Under the pieces are notes generated by a model, which worked only from the letters and a program-made list of their open reading frames with translations, had not been told where the DNA came from and ran no database searches. This document shows positions 16,987 through 25,967 of a stretch of 64,000 nt of DNA, one piece after another. The DNA is from Streptomyces fungicidicus (GTDB taxonomy: Bacteria > Actinomycetota > Actinomycetes > Streptomycetales > Streptomycetaceae). Made by a program: the position numbers and the translations under genes. The stretch is taken from the NCBI RefSeq assembly GCF_003665435.1, contig NZ_CP023407.1, positions 6,630,501-6,694,500 of the forward strand, written 5' to 3'. Numbering within the stretch: the stretch's first letter is position 1; each line of letters opens with the position of its first letter.

Positions 16987-18602
16987 CGGGCGGCCTCCGT
17001 GAGGGCGGCCGGCTCCAGCGGCACCGGACGGTAGTCCGTCACGGACGCCGGAAGGGTGACGCCGGCCGTGGCCAGGTGGGCGATCCGGGTGTGGAAGGCG
17101 GCGCCCCGCATCAGATGGTGGGCGACGTCGGCGACCGTCCGGTTCTCCGGCGTCTTCAGATAACTGCCGGACACCCAGGCGTTGAAGCTGCCCATCGCGG
17201 GACCGCACCAGATCTGGAAGTCGGCGGCCCGGTCCCGCTGTCCGGTCACCGCCCAGCGGGAGGCCATCCCGAGGTACCAGCGGAACACCAGCGCCATCCG
17301 CCGCCTGGGGCTGTCGGCGGCCCGGGCCAGCTGCTCGGGGTCGCGCCGGCCGAAGTACTCCACGCACTCCTTCCAGACGTCCTCCAGGGGACGCCGGAAC
17401 ACCTGGGACTCCAGCCGCTCCCGCTGCGCCGCGGGCAGCGCGTCGATGCCGTCGTACGCCTGGTACAGCTGGTAGAGCTGCGCGGCCCGCATCGGGAACA
17501 TCGAGCCCCGGCGCAGCACCTGCAGCTCGACGCCCATCTCGAACATGTCGGCCGCCGGCGCCATCACACAGTCCGTGACCTCCGCCTGCGCCAGCAGCTC
17601 GCGGGTGGCGGGGGAGGTGCCGGCCTCCAGACAGGACTGGTTGACGGAGCCGGTCACCACGTAGGCGGCGCCCATCGTGAACGCGGCGGCGACGGCGGCC
17701 GGGGTGCCGAGCCCGCCGGCCGCGCCGACCCGGACCGGTGTGGCGTAGCGGTGCTCGTGCTGGATCTGGTCCCGCAGCCGCAGGATCACCGGGAAGAGCG
17801 CCGGCAGCGGACGGCGGTCGGTGTGCCCGCCGGAGTCCGCCTCCACGGTGATGTCGTCGGCGAGCGGCAGATGGTGGGCGAGCTGCGCCTGCTCCGGGGT
17901 GATCAGACCGTCCCGCAGCAGGGCGTCCACCATCGCCGTGGGCGCGGGGCGCATGAACCGCTCGGCGGTCTCCGACCGGGACACCTTGGCGATGACCCGG
18001 TGCCCGGCCACGATCCGCCCGGACGGCTCCCGCCGCAGCCCGGCCAGCCGGTAGCGGACCAGGTGCGGGGTCAGGCCCAGGAACGCGGAGGCCTCCACAC
18101 AGCGCACCTCGTGCCGCAGGAACAGCTCGACGGCCTCCCGCTCCAGCCGCTCCTCGCTGGGACTGTGGATCAGGTTGACGGCGTACGGCAGACCGGGGAT
18201 CTCCGCGGCGAAGCGGGCCAGGGCCTCCTCGATGGTCTTCGGCAGCAGACCGGCCGCGCCGAAGGAGGCGAGGAAGCCGTGCCGGGCGAGGGCGATCACC
18301 AGGTCGGCGGAGGCGATGCCGCCGGCCATCGCCCCGGCCATGTACGACTGCCGTACCCCGTGCGCGGCGCGGAACGCGGCCGAGCCGAGCCGGTGCGGCG
18401 GCAGCGCGGGCACGGCGGCCAGCACGGCCGGCCCGTCCCCGCCCGCGGCCGCCGTGCCGCCGGCGGCCGCGCCGGCGCCCTGCGCCGTGGACACGATGAA
18501 GCAGGGCTGCTCCAGCTGGGCCAGGACCTGCTGGATGCCTGCCGGATCGGTGCTCGGATACCCGCCCCCGTACCAGCGGAGCGTCTCGGGTGTGGTGCTC
18601 AT
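16983..18602 (-). CDS. PfaD-family trans-acting enoyl reductase
   Basis: A 539-residue protein with the PfaD signature: an N-terminal WYGGGYPSTDP segment followed by a 2-nitropropane-dioxygenase-like FMN TIM barrel (AGAMAGGIASADLVIALARHG, GAAGGLGTPAAVAAAFTMGA, VTGSVNQSCLEAGTS). In PUFA synthases this subunit reduces enoyl-ACP intermediates in trans. The ATG at 18602 has AAGGAG 11 nt upstream; an alternative 14-codon longer start lies inside the previous coding region and carries that AAGGAG within it, so it is not preferred. It lies directly downstream of the KS-CLF-AT-DH-DH gene. Confidence 0.9.
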   Translation of the reverse strand: MSTTPETLRWYGGGYPSTDPAGIQQVLAQLEQPCFIVSTAQGAGAAAGGTAAAGGDGPAVLAAVPALPPHRLGSAAFRAAHGVRQSYMAGAMAGGIASADLVIALARHGFLASFGAAGLLPKTIEEALARFAAEIPGLPYAVNLIHSPSEERLEREAVELFLRHEVRCVEASAFLGLTPHLVRYRLAGLRREPSGRIVAGHRVIAKVSRSETAERFMRPAPTAMVDALLRDGLITPEQAQLAHHLPLADDITVEADSGGHTDRRPLPALFPVILRLRDQIQHEHRYATPVRVGAAGGLGTPAAVAAAFTMGAAYVVTGSVNQSCLEAGTSPATRELLAQAEVTDCVMAPAADMFEMGVELQVLRRGSMFPMRAAQLYQLYQAYDGIDALPAAQRERLESQVFRRPLEDVWKECVEYFGRRDPEQLARAADSPRRRMALVFRWYLGMASRWAVTGQRDRAADFQIWCGPAMGSFNAWVSGSYLKTPENRTVADVAHHLMRGAAFHTRIAHLATAGVTLPASVTDYRPVPLEPAALTEAAR

Positions 18603-18633
18603 GGACAACACGGCTCCTTGGCTGTGGCTGCGG

Positions 18634-21600
18634 TCAGTCGGCATCCGGACGGACCTCGATGGCCACGTCGGTCAGTTCGTAGATGCGCAGACCCGGCTTC
18701 CACAGGTCCGCGTCGGCGATCAGCAGCAGCCGGCCCGCCTCCTCGCGGACCTCCTTGACGTGCACGTCGAAGAACAGCTCGCGGTCGTCGCGCAGGATCT
18801 GCCCCCGGTACTTCCAGGACATCTCCACGTCGGTGGCCATGGCGAACCGGGGCCGGGTCATGCCCCCGGCGAGGCCCTGGTCGAGGACGAACAGGCGCAG
18901 CGCCTGCAGCACCGCCTCGACACCCAGCGAGCCCGGCATCACCGGGTCGCGGTGGAAGTGGCAGTCGAAGTACCACTCGTCGGGCCGGATGCTGCGCTGC
19001 CCGTGCACGTAACCGGCGCCGTGCCGGCCCCCGTCCGCGACCAGGTCGACCCGGTCCACCAGGTCGAAGCGGCCGCCGGGCAGGTGCAGCCGGCCGCCGG
19101 AGGCGTCCCGGAAGGCGGGCGCGTCCGGGCCCAGTTCGATCCGCTTCACCCTCTCCGGCGCCGGCTTCTCCTCCTCGAGCCAGGTCGGCCTGTAGGTGCC
19201 GCTGTCCAGGCCCACCTGGTTGGCCAGGGCGGACGCGGAGAAGTACCCGAAGAGCGACTCGCCGGTGTAGAACACCTCGCCGTCCGCGGAGAGTTCGTAC
19301 GAGAAGTTCTGCAGTACGGCGCCGGACACCACGCTCGTCATCAGCAGCTTCGAGCGGTGCCGGACGGTCTTCCCGCGCAGGTCGACGTCCTTGACCAGGG
19401 TGGCCCGGCCGTCCAGGTTGCGGATGGAGTACTGCTCCTGCGGCTCGCGCAGTGTCGCGCCCAGGTAGTAGCCGAGGAAGATGGCGGCCTGCAGCGAGCT
19501 CTCCATGTACACGCAGTTCGGCATGTACGGCGTGGAGTTCTCGCGGTAGTACCAGGCGTCGTCGGGCGAGTCGTACTCGGTGACCATCTCGGAGCCGGGG
19601 CTCAGGTCGCCGCGGGTGCCGGTGAGCGACATGACCCGGTCCACGAACTGGAAGTCGCCGTTGGGGATGTAGGGCGCCCGGCTGGTGCGGTAGATCTCGA
19701 ACTCCGGCCCCATCGCCATGTCCAGCAGCCCCTTGGCGGAGTGCGCCAGGTGCAGCTCGTTGATCATGGCGGCCTCGCCGTCGCGGTTGCGCCGCCCGAG
19801 GAACGCGGGGACGCCGCCGGTCTCCGGCCGGTACGGGGTGCCGGGCTTCTCCACGATCTGCAGGCCGAGGTTCTGCATCCGCACCACCGGCTTGTCCCCG
19901 AGGTAGATCAGGACGTCCGCGACCACCGTGGGACGGGGCAGCAGCGTCAGCTCGGTGACCTCCACCTCGTAGCGGATCTCGGCGTCCTTCGGGGTGACCT
20001 GGCCGCGCACCTGTACGTCGATGCGTCGGTCGGTCACCGTCTGGAAGCGCGCGTCCGGCAGGGTGAGGTGCATGCCCTGGTGCATCAGGTAGACCTGCAG
20101 CAGCTGGATCGCGCCCTCGGCGATCAGGGAGCCGGCCAGCACCGGGTCGTCGGGGAAGTGGCAGGTGAAGTACCAGGCGTCCGGCTCCAGATGCTTGACG
20201 GCGCTGATCGAGCCCAGCTCGCAGGGCCCGCCCTTGCGGTCGATGGTGACCTCGTCCACCATCCGCAGCCGCGCGTCCGGCAGCCGCAGCGCCGGGTTGA
20301 TGCCGGGGTCCTGCGCGTGCTCCGGTCCGAAGACGTCACCGGGACGGCCCTGGGCCAGCAACTCAAGGTCGGCCGCGTCGAGTTGGTTCTTGGTCGTGGC
20401 GGCCAGCGGCTTGAAGGAGCCCTTCGGCAGGGCGGCGCGGCGGGCCCGGTCCTGATCGGTGAGGACCACGCCGAGCGGGGTCTCCAGCTCCTTCTTGCTG
20501 AAGAACCCGGCGCAGGCGTCCCGGAGTTCGAGGATCAGCTCGCCGTCGGCGTAGCAGTCGTAGCTGAAGAAGAAGATCGTGGTGTCGCCCTGGTGGACGA
20601 ACCGGTCGATGGAGATCTCGTAGCGGAGCGTCTGCCCGGTGGTGGGCAGCCCGCCGCGGAAGACCAGGGAACTGTCGAGCAGCCGGTAGACCCGCTCGCC
20701 CTTGTTGCGGAAGTCGATGCCCAGATAGCTGACCAGCAGCAGGTCGCACTGCCCGGACTCCACGGTCACCGCGGGCGGCACCCCGCCGTCCACGGCGTAC
20801 CAGGCGTCCTCGGGCACGTCGTACTCGGTGGTGATCCTGGCCGGCCGGAGCACTCCCGGCTCGGCGTCCAGCTCGGTCACCCGGGTGACGAAGTGGTACG
20901 GCGGGGCGGGCAGCCGCACCCGGGCCGCGTAGGTGTCGATCTCGGCGAACTCGGGGCCGAAGACCTTGGCCACCGAGCCGGTCGCGAACTCCAGCAGCTC
21001 CGCCTCGTTCCAGATCGCACCGCCGTCCGCACCCGGGACCACCTGCGGGGCCGCGGGCAGTGCCGGGGGTGCGGGGGGCGGCGAGGCGGGGAGCGCGGGC
21101 GCGGCGGGCCGCGCGGCGGAGACGGCGGGCGGGGCCGCGGGGGCCGCGGGAGCGGGCGCGGGCCCGCCCAGCAGGGCCTCCGTACGGTCCAGGGTGGCCG
21201 CCTGGAGCACCCGGTGGGTCTCCATGACCACGCCGTGCGCGGCGACGATCTCCCGGCGCAGCTCCCGCACCAGGTCCGCGGCCGGCCCTCCGCCGGTACG
21301 GGCCCCCGCGGGCGCCGGTGAAGCCGGCCGCGGTGCGGGCTGCCGCGGCGGGTCCGCCGCGGCGGGCGCCTGCGGGACGGCGGCCGGCGCGGGCGGGGTC
21401 CAGGGCACGACCGTGGCCGGCTCCCCGTCGAAGGTGATGACCTCGGACATCTCGAGGGTCGGGTCGGCGGGCATGGCTGCGGGCACCTCCGGCGGAGCGG
21501 ACGGGACTGTGACAACGGGTTCCGGCCGGTCGGCGGACGGCGCCGCGGCGACGGGACGAAGGGCGGACAGGACCTCGGCCGCCTCACGGGCGACGCGGTC

Positions 21601-24600
21601 CGGGATGGGCTCGCCCAGACCCACCCGGGTCAGGGGCAGACGGCGGGACGCGGCCGCCGGCGCGGGCCGCGCGGCGGGCTCCCGCCCGAGCAGGGCCGTG
21701 AGGTCCACCGGGAGCCCGTGGCCGGCGAGCCGGGCCACGAGATGGGCCAGCGGTGTCGTGGCGGACACCCCGCGCCGGTCCACGCAGGCGGCCATGTGCG
21801 GTGCGTCGCCGAGCGTGTCGCGGATCCACCGCGAGCAGGTGGCGCCGGGGCCCACCTCGATGAAGTAGCGGTAGCCGCGCTCGTACGCCGCGTGCACCAG
21901 CCGCGGGAAGTCGATCGGCGAGCGCAGCGTCGTCGCGATGCGCCGCGGCGACTCGGCCAGCTGTCCGGCGGGCAGCGGCCGGTAGTCGTACGCGCTGAAC
22001 AGCTCCAGGTCCCCGAAGGAACCGGTGGGGTAGTCGTTCAGCCGGGCCAGACCGTCGAACTCGGCGTCCACCACCGGGCAGTGCATGACCACGTTCACCG
22101 GCGAGCGGGCCGCACGGCAGCCCAGCTCCCCGATCAGCGCCCGGCACTGGGCCGGATCACCGGCGATCACCAGCTCGCCCGGCGTGTTGACGTGGGTCAG
22201 GAACACCCTGTCGTACCGGGTGAGCGCCTCGCGCACCGGTTCGGCCGGGGAGAGCAGGATGTGGGAGGCCCACACGGACGAGTCCGGGGTCTCCCGCGGC
22301 AGCCCCCACGCCTCGCGCACGGTGCGGCGCGGGCCGCACAGCCGGTCCTGGAAGACGGGGCTGTCGCTGATCAGCGAGTCGCTGCGGCCGGCCGGGTCCC
22401 AGCCGCCGGTCGCGAACAGCATGCTCGACTCGCCCAGGCTGTAGCCGAACCCGCCGTGCGCGGTGACGCCCAGCACCTCGCGCACCAGGGCGGTGTAGAG
22501 GATGGCGAAGCTGGTGCCGGTGGCGAGCATGAACGGCACGTCGTCGCCGAGCCGTTCCTCGAGCAGCATCAGGTCGCGCCGGGTGAGCGCCTCCAGGGTC
22601 CGCGGGTACAGATGGGCGGCCCGCAGCATCCGGGCAGGTTCGGCGGCCTGCTCCTCGAAGCGGTCCAGCAGCGCCGGGAAGGCCCGGAAGAGGTCCGCGC
22701 CGAGCCCCGGATAGCTGTTGAAGGCGCCCGGGTAGACCAGGGCGACCCGCCCCTCGGGACCGAGCGGCCGGGGGGTGAAGAAGGAACCGGCGGGGGTGGC
22801 CCACTCCTTGCCCTCGGCGTGCGCCGCGGGCACGTCACGGGCCATCAGCTCCAGCTGCTTCACCAGCGCTTCGCGGTCCTGGCCGACCAGCACGGCCCGC
22901 AGCCGCCGCCCGTCGATCCGGCCGGCCGCCTCCCGCGCCAGCGCGCGGGGGTCGGCGCCGTCCTCGAGCAGCGCGCGGTACCGCCCGGCCTCCTCGACCA
23001 GCCCCTCCGCCGTGCCGGCGCCGACGGCCAGCAGGACGGGGCCGCCCGCGCGGTACCAGTCGGCGGTGGGCCGGGGCCGGTCGGCGCCGGGCACCGAGGA
23101 CAGCACCAGGTGGGCGTGGGAGCCGCCCGCGCCCAGCATGCTCACCGCGGCACGGCGACGGGTCCCCGCGCGCTCCCGCAGCCAGGGGCGGGTCGCCTCG
23201 GGCACATGGAACGCGGAGGCCGCGAAGTCGTCCGCGAGGTCCTCCGCCGGGCGGCTCCAGCCGCGCGTACCGGGCAGGTACCCGTACCGCAGGCACAGCA
23301 CGGCCCGGATCAGACCGGCGATCCCGGCCGCGCACCCGGCGTCGCCGAGCTGCGCCTTGACGCTGCCCAGGGCGGTGCTGCCGGCGCCCGCGCGGTAGAC
23401 CCGCGCCAGACCGGCGATCTCCGCGCGGTCCGCGTCCCGCGTGCCGTCCGCGTGGGCCTCCAGATAGCCGACGTCGGCCGCGCCGGCGCCGGCCTGCTCC
23501 AGGGCCGCCCGCGCGGCCGCGGCCAGCTCGCCGGCGTCCGCTCCGGGCAGGGCGCCGTCGGCCGGCGCGTACCGCACGGCCAGGCCGTCGATCCGGGCGT
23601 GCACCCGGCCCCCGCTCACGGCGGCGTCCGCGCGGGTCACCACCAGGGCGCCGGCGCCCTCGCCGACCCGCCGCCCCCGCTCGCCGTCGTCGAACGACAG
23701 CCCCGGTCCGGCGGCCGTGCCGGGCCCGGTCAGCAGGTTCTCCGCGGAGCCCGCCAGGTCGACGGCGCCGACCAGCACCGCCTCCAGGTCCGGGTCGAGC
23801 AGCAGCAGCCGCGCGACCTCCAGGGCCTCCGCGGTGCCCGCGCCGTCGGCGGACAGGGTGAAGGACGGTCCGGTCAGGTTCCAGCGGGAGGAGATCCGCC
23901 CGGCCATCACGTTGCCGATGTAACTGAGCACCTCGTTGGCGCCGATCGGGTCCACCACGGCGTCCCGGGAGATCTCGGCGAGCGCCGCCCGCTGCTCCTC
24001 GGTGAGCTCCAGGCCCGCCGCGTCGAACTCGCGGCGCAGGAACGCCCCGAGCCCGTAGCGGCTCAGCCGGGCGTGCGTGTACGGCTCGATCTCGGTCACC
24101 ACGACCACGGCGACCCGGCGCGGCTCGGGAGTGTCGCCCGCCCCCGCGCCGAGCCGGTAACCGGCGTCGCGCAGCGCCTCGTCGGCGACCTTGGTCATCA
24201 GCGCGTGCTGCGGGTTGTAGATGCGCAGGTCGGACGGCGGCACCCGGAGTTCCACGGGGTCCACCTCGACGCCGTCGACGAACGCCCCCCGCGGTGCGCC
24301 GCCGGTGAGTCCGGCCTCGTCCAGGGTGCCGCCGTCGGTACGGTCCAGGCCGCGCCAGCGCTGCTCGGGCAGCGGACGCAGATCGTCCTCGCCCCGGTGG
24401 ACGGCGCGTTCGAAGGCGTCCAGGGTCTCCAGCGACCCGAAGTGCGCGCCCAGGCCCACCACGTCCAGCGCGGGCGGCACGGCCGGCCCGTCGGAGGCCT
24501 CGGGGCCGTCGGCGGAGGCGGACGTGGCGTCCGACAGCACCACGTGCGCGTTGGTGCCGCCGAACCCGAACGCGGAGACCGCCGCGCGCCGCGGACCCGG

Positions 24601-25875
24601 ACCCTCGGGCCAGGCCCGCGCCGCACGCACCAGGACCGGCTCGCCGACCCGCCCGTCGGGGGAGGAGATGGGCTCCGTGACCCCGATCGTCGGCGCGATC
24701 GTGCCGTCGTCCATGGCCAGCACCACCTTGAGCAGACTGCTCAGACCGGCCACGGTCAGCAGGTGCCCGACGTTGCCCTTGACCGAGCCGAGCAGCGGCA
24801 CCCCGCCGCGCGGGCCGAAGAACTCGGCGACGGACTCGGCCTCCGTGGCGTCCCCGATCGGCGTGCCGGTGGCGTGGCACTCCAGGTAGTCGATGGCGGC
24901 CGGGTCCACCCCGGCGTCCGCGTAGGCGCGGGCCAGCGCGTCGAGCTGGCCGCTCTTGCGCGGCACCAGCGGATGACGTCCGGAACCGTCGTTGGACAGC
25001 CCGATGCCGTCCACCACGGCGTGGATGCGGTCACCGTCGCGCAGCGCGTCCGCCAGCCGCTTGACCGCGACCATGCCGGCGCCCTGACCGGTGACGATGC
25101 CGCCGGACCCGCGGTCGAAGGGCTGGCTGAAACCGTTCTGCGGATAGGCGTGCAGATCCGAGAACGACAGATGGATCAGCGTCGGGTCGGGCGCGCACAC
25201 GCCGCCCGCCAGCACCAGGTCCGCCTGGCCGGAGGCGAGGTGGCCGCAGGCCAGACTGAGCGCGTACAGCGCCGACGAGCAGGCCGCGTCCAGGCAGTAG
25301 CGGGGTCCGCCGAGACCGAGGGCGGCGGCGGTGACCGCGGCGGGCGATCCGCTCACCCGCAGGTTCTCCGGGACGACCGCCGCCCGGTCGACCAGCGGGC
25401 GGGCGCCCGGCAGCCCGGCCAGCTCGGGCTGTCCGGCACGGCGCAGCCCGGCGAGCACGGCCTCCTGCGCCAGCGGGACGCTGACCTCGGCCGAGGCGGG
25501 CGTGGGGAACGAGTAGTTGCCCATCACCAGGCCGGTGCGGGCCAGCGTCCCGGGCCGCTCGTCCGCGCCGCAGTCGCGCAGCGCCTCCCGGGCGGCGTAC
25601 AGGGACCAGTGGAAGATCCGGTCCAGCCGGGAGAGGCGGTCGGGGTCCAGGCGGTAGCCGGTGGGGTCGAACTCGAAGCCGGAGATGAACCCGCCGCGAC
25701 GGGAGGTGATGCGGTGGCGGGGATCGAGGTCGCGCTCGTCGAGCGCCGGCCCGAAGACCTCCTCACCGCCGTCGCGGCGGCTGTCCGTCCCGTTCCGCAG
25801 GTTGTCCCGGAACTCCTCGGGAGTCCGGGCGCCGGGGAACAGGCAGGAGATCCCGACGATCGCGTATCTGCTCAT
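18634..25875 (-). CDS. PfaB/PfaC-type PUFA-synthase subunit: KS-CLF-AT-DH-DH
   Basis: A 2413-residue megasynthase. Domains in order: active KS (about 1-430; Cys199 in DAACSS; HATGTPIGD and GNVGHL); chain-length-factor KS-like domain (about 460-925) in which the Cys loop reads LSADGAGT; acyltransferase (about 1035-1400; GYSLGES); an Ala/Pro linker (1400-1620); and two double-hotdog FabA-like dehydratases (about 1620-2000 and 2040-2410) with catalytic CHFPDDPV and CHFHRDPV. In gamma-proteobacteria the AT is a separate PfaB; the fused layout resembles myxobacterial Pfa3 without its terminal acyltransferase. The start is ATG 25875 with GGAAGGA upstream; a 229-codon extension upstream is low-complexity and overlaps a hairpin, so it is rejected. 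The KS-CLF pair should control chain extension, and the DH domains form and possibly isomerise double bonds. Confidence 0.92.
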   Translation of the reverse strand: MSRYAIVGISCLFPGARTPEEFRDNLRNGTDSRRDGGEEVFGPALDERDLDPRHRITSRRGGFISGFEFDPTGYRLDPDRLSRLDRIFHWSLYAAREALRDCGADERPGTLARTGLVMGNYSFPTPASAEVSVPLAQEAVLAGLRRAGQPELAGLPGARPLVDRAAVVPENLRVSGSPAAVTAAALGLGGPRYCLDAACSSALYALSLACGHLASGQADLVLAGGVCAPDPTLIHLSFSDLHAYPQNGFSQPFDRGSGGIVTGQGAGMVAVKRLADALRDGDRIHAVVDGIGLSNDGSGRHPLVPRKSGQLDALARAYADAGVDPAAIDYLECHATGTPIGDATEAESVAEFFGPRGGVPLLGSVKGNVGHLLTVAGLSSLLKVVLAMDDGTIAPTIGVTEPISSPDGRVGEPVLVRAARAWPEGPGPRRAAVSAFGFGGTNAHVVLSDATSASADGPEASDGPAVPPALDVVGLGAHFGSLETLDAFERAVHRGEDDLRPLPEQRWRGLDRTDGGTLDEAGLTGGAPRGAFVDGVEVDPVELRVPPSDLRIYNPQHALMTKVADEALRDAGYRLGAGAGDTPEPRRVAVVVVTEIEPYTHARLSRYGLGAFLRREFDAAGLELTEEQRAALAEISRDAVVDPIGANEVLSYIGNVMAGRISSRWNLTGPSFTLSADGAGTAEALEVARLLLLDPDLEAVLVGAVDLAGSAENLLTGPGTAAGPGLSFDDGERGRRVGEGAGALVVTRADAAVSGGRVHARIDGLAVRYAPADGALPGADAGELAAAARAALEQAGAGAADVGYLEAHADGTRDADRAEIAGLARVYRAGAGSTALGSVKAQLGDAGCAAGIAGLIRAVLCLRYGYLPGTRGWSRPAEDLADDFAASAFHVPEATRPWLRERAGTRRRAAVSMLGAGGSHAHLVLSSVPGADRPRPTADWYRAGGPVLLAVGAGTAEGLVEEAGRYRALLEDGADPRALAREAAGRIDGRRLRAVLVGQDREALVKQLELMARDVPAAHAEGKEWATPAGSFFTPRPLGPEGRVALVYPGAFNSYPGLGADLFRAFPALLDRFEEQAAEPARMLRAAHLYPRTLEALTRRDLMLLEERLGDDVPFMLATGTSFAILYTALVREVLGVTAHGGFGYSLGESSMLFATGGWDPAGRSDSLISDSPVFQDRLCGPRRTVREAWGLPRETPDSSVWASHILLSPAEPVREALTRYDRVFLTHVNTPGELVIAGDPAQCRALIGELGCRAARSPVNVVMHCPVVDAEFDGLARLNDYPTGSFGDLELFSAYDYRPLPAGQLAESPRRIATTLRSPIDFPRLVHAAYERGYRYFIEVGPGATCSRWIRDTLGDAPHMAACVDRRGVSATTPLAHLVARLAGHGLPVDLTALLGREPAARPAPAAASRRLPLTRVGLGEPIPDRVAREAAEVLSALRPVAAAPSADRPEPVVTVPSAPPEVPAAMPADPTLEMSEVITFDGEPATVVPWTPPAPAAVPQAPAAADPPRQPAPRPASPAPAGARTGGGPAADLVRELRREIVAAHGVVMETHRVLQAATLDRTEALLGGPAPAPAAPAAPPAVSAARPAAPALPASPPPAPPALPAAPQVVPGADGGAIWNEAELLEFATGSVAKVFGPEFAEIDTYAARVRLPAPPYHFVTRVTELDAEPGVLRPARITTEYDVPEDAWYAVDGGVPPAVTVESGQCDLLLVSYLGIDFRNKGERVYRLLDSSLVFRGGLPTTGQTLRYEISIDRFVHQGDTTIFFFSYDCYADGELILELRDACAGFFSKKELETPLGVVLTDQDRARRAALPKGSFKPLAATTKNQLDAADLELLAQGRPGDVFGPEHAQDPGINPALRLPDARLRMVDEVTIDRKGGPCELGSISAVKHLEPDAWYFTCHFPDDPVLAGSLIAEGAIQLLQVYLMHQGMHLTLPDARFQTVTDRRIDVQVRGQVTPKDAEIRYEVEVTELTLLPRPTVVADVLIYLGDKPVVRMQNLGLQIVEKPGTPYRPETGGVPAFLGRRNRDGEAAMINELHLAHSAKGLLDMAMGPEFEIYRTSRAPYIPNGDFQFVDRVMSLTGTRGDLSPGSEMVTEYDSPDDAWYYRENSTPYMPNCVYMESSLQAAIFLGYYLGATLREPQEQYSIRNLDGRATLVKDVDLRGKTVRHRSKLLMTSVVSGAVLQNFSYELSADGEVFYTGESLFGYFSASALANQVGLDSGTYRPTWLEEEKPAPERVKRIELGPDAPAFRDASGGRLHLPGGRFDLVDRVDLVADGGRHGAGYVHGQRSIRPDEWYFDCHFHRDPVMPGSLGVEAVLQALRLFVLDQGLAGGMTRPRFAMATDVEMSWKYRGQILRDDRELFFDVHVKEVREEAGRLLLIADADLWKPGLRIYELTDVAIEVRPDAD

Positions 25876-25915
25876 GACTGGGAGAGGTTCCTTCCCGAAC
25901 GGGGGATCCTGTGGG

Positions 25916-25941
25916 GCGGGCGGCGGCGAACCGCCGCCCGC
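25916..25941 (-). terminator. Intercistronic stem-loop between the two megasynthase genes
   Basis: Perfect 11-bp arms (GCGGGCGGCGG / CCGCCGCCCGC) around a 4-nt loop that reads UUCG in the minus-strand transcript. It occupies most of the 92-bp gap between the PfaA-like stop and the PfaBC-like start. It could attenuate transcription or protect processed mRNA. No U-run follows. Confidence 0.55.
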
Positions 25942-25967
25942 TCGGTGCGTCCTGCACAGGCCATGGG

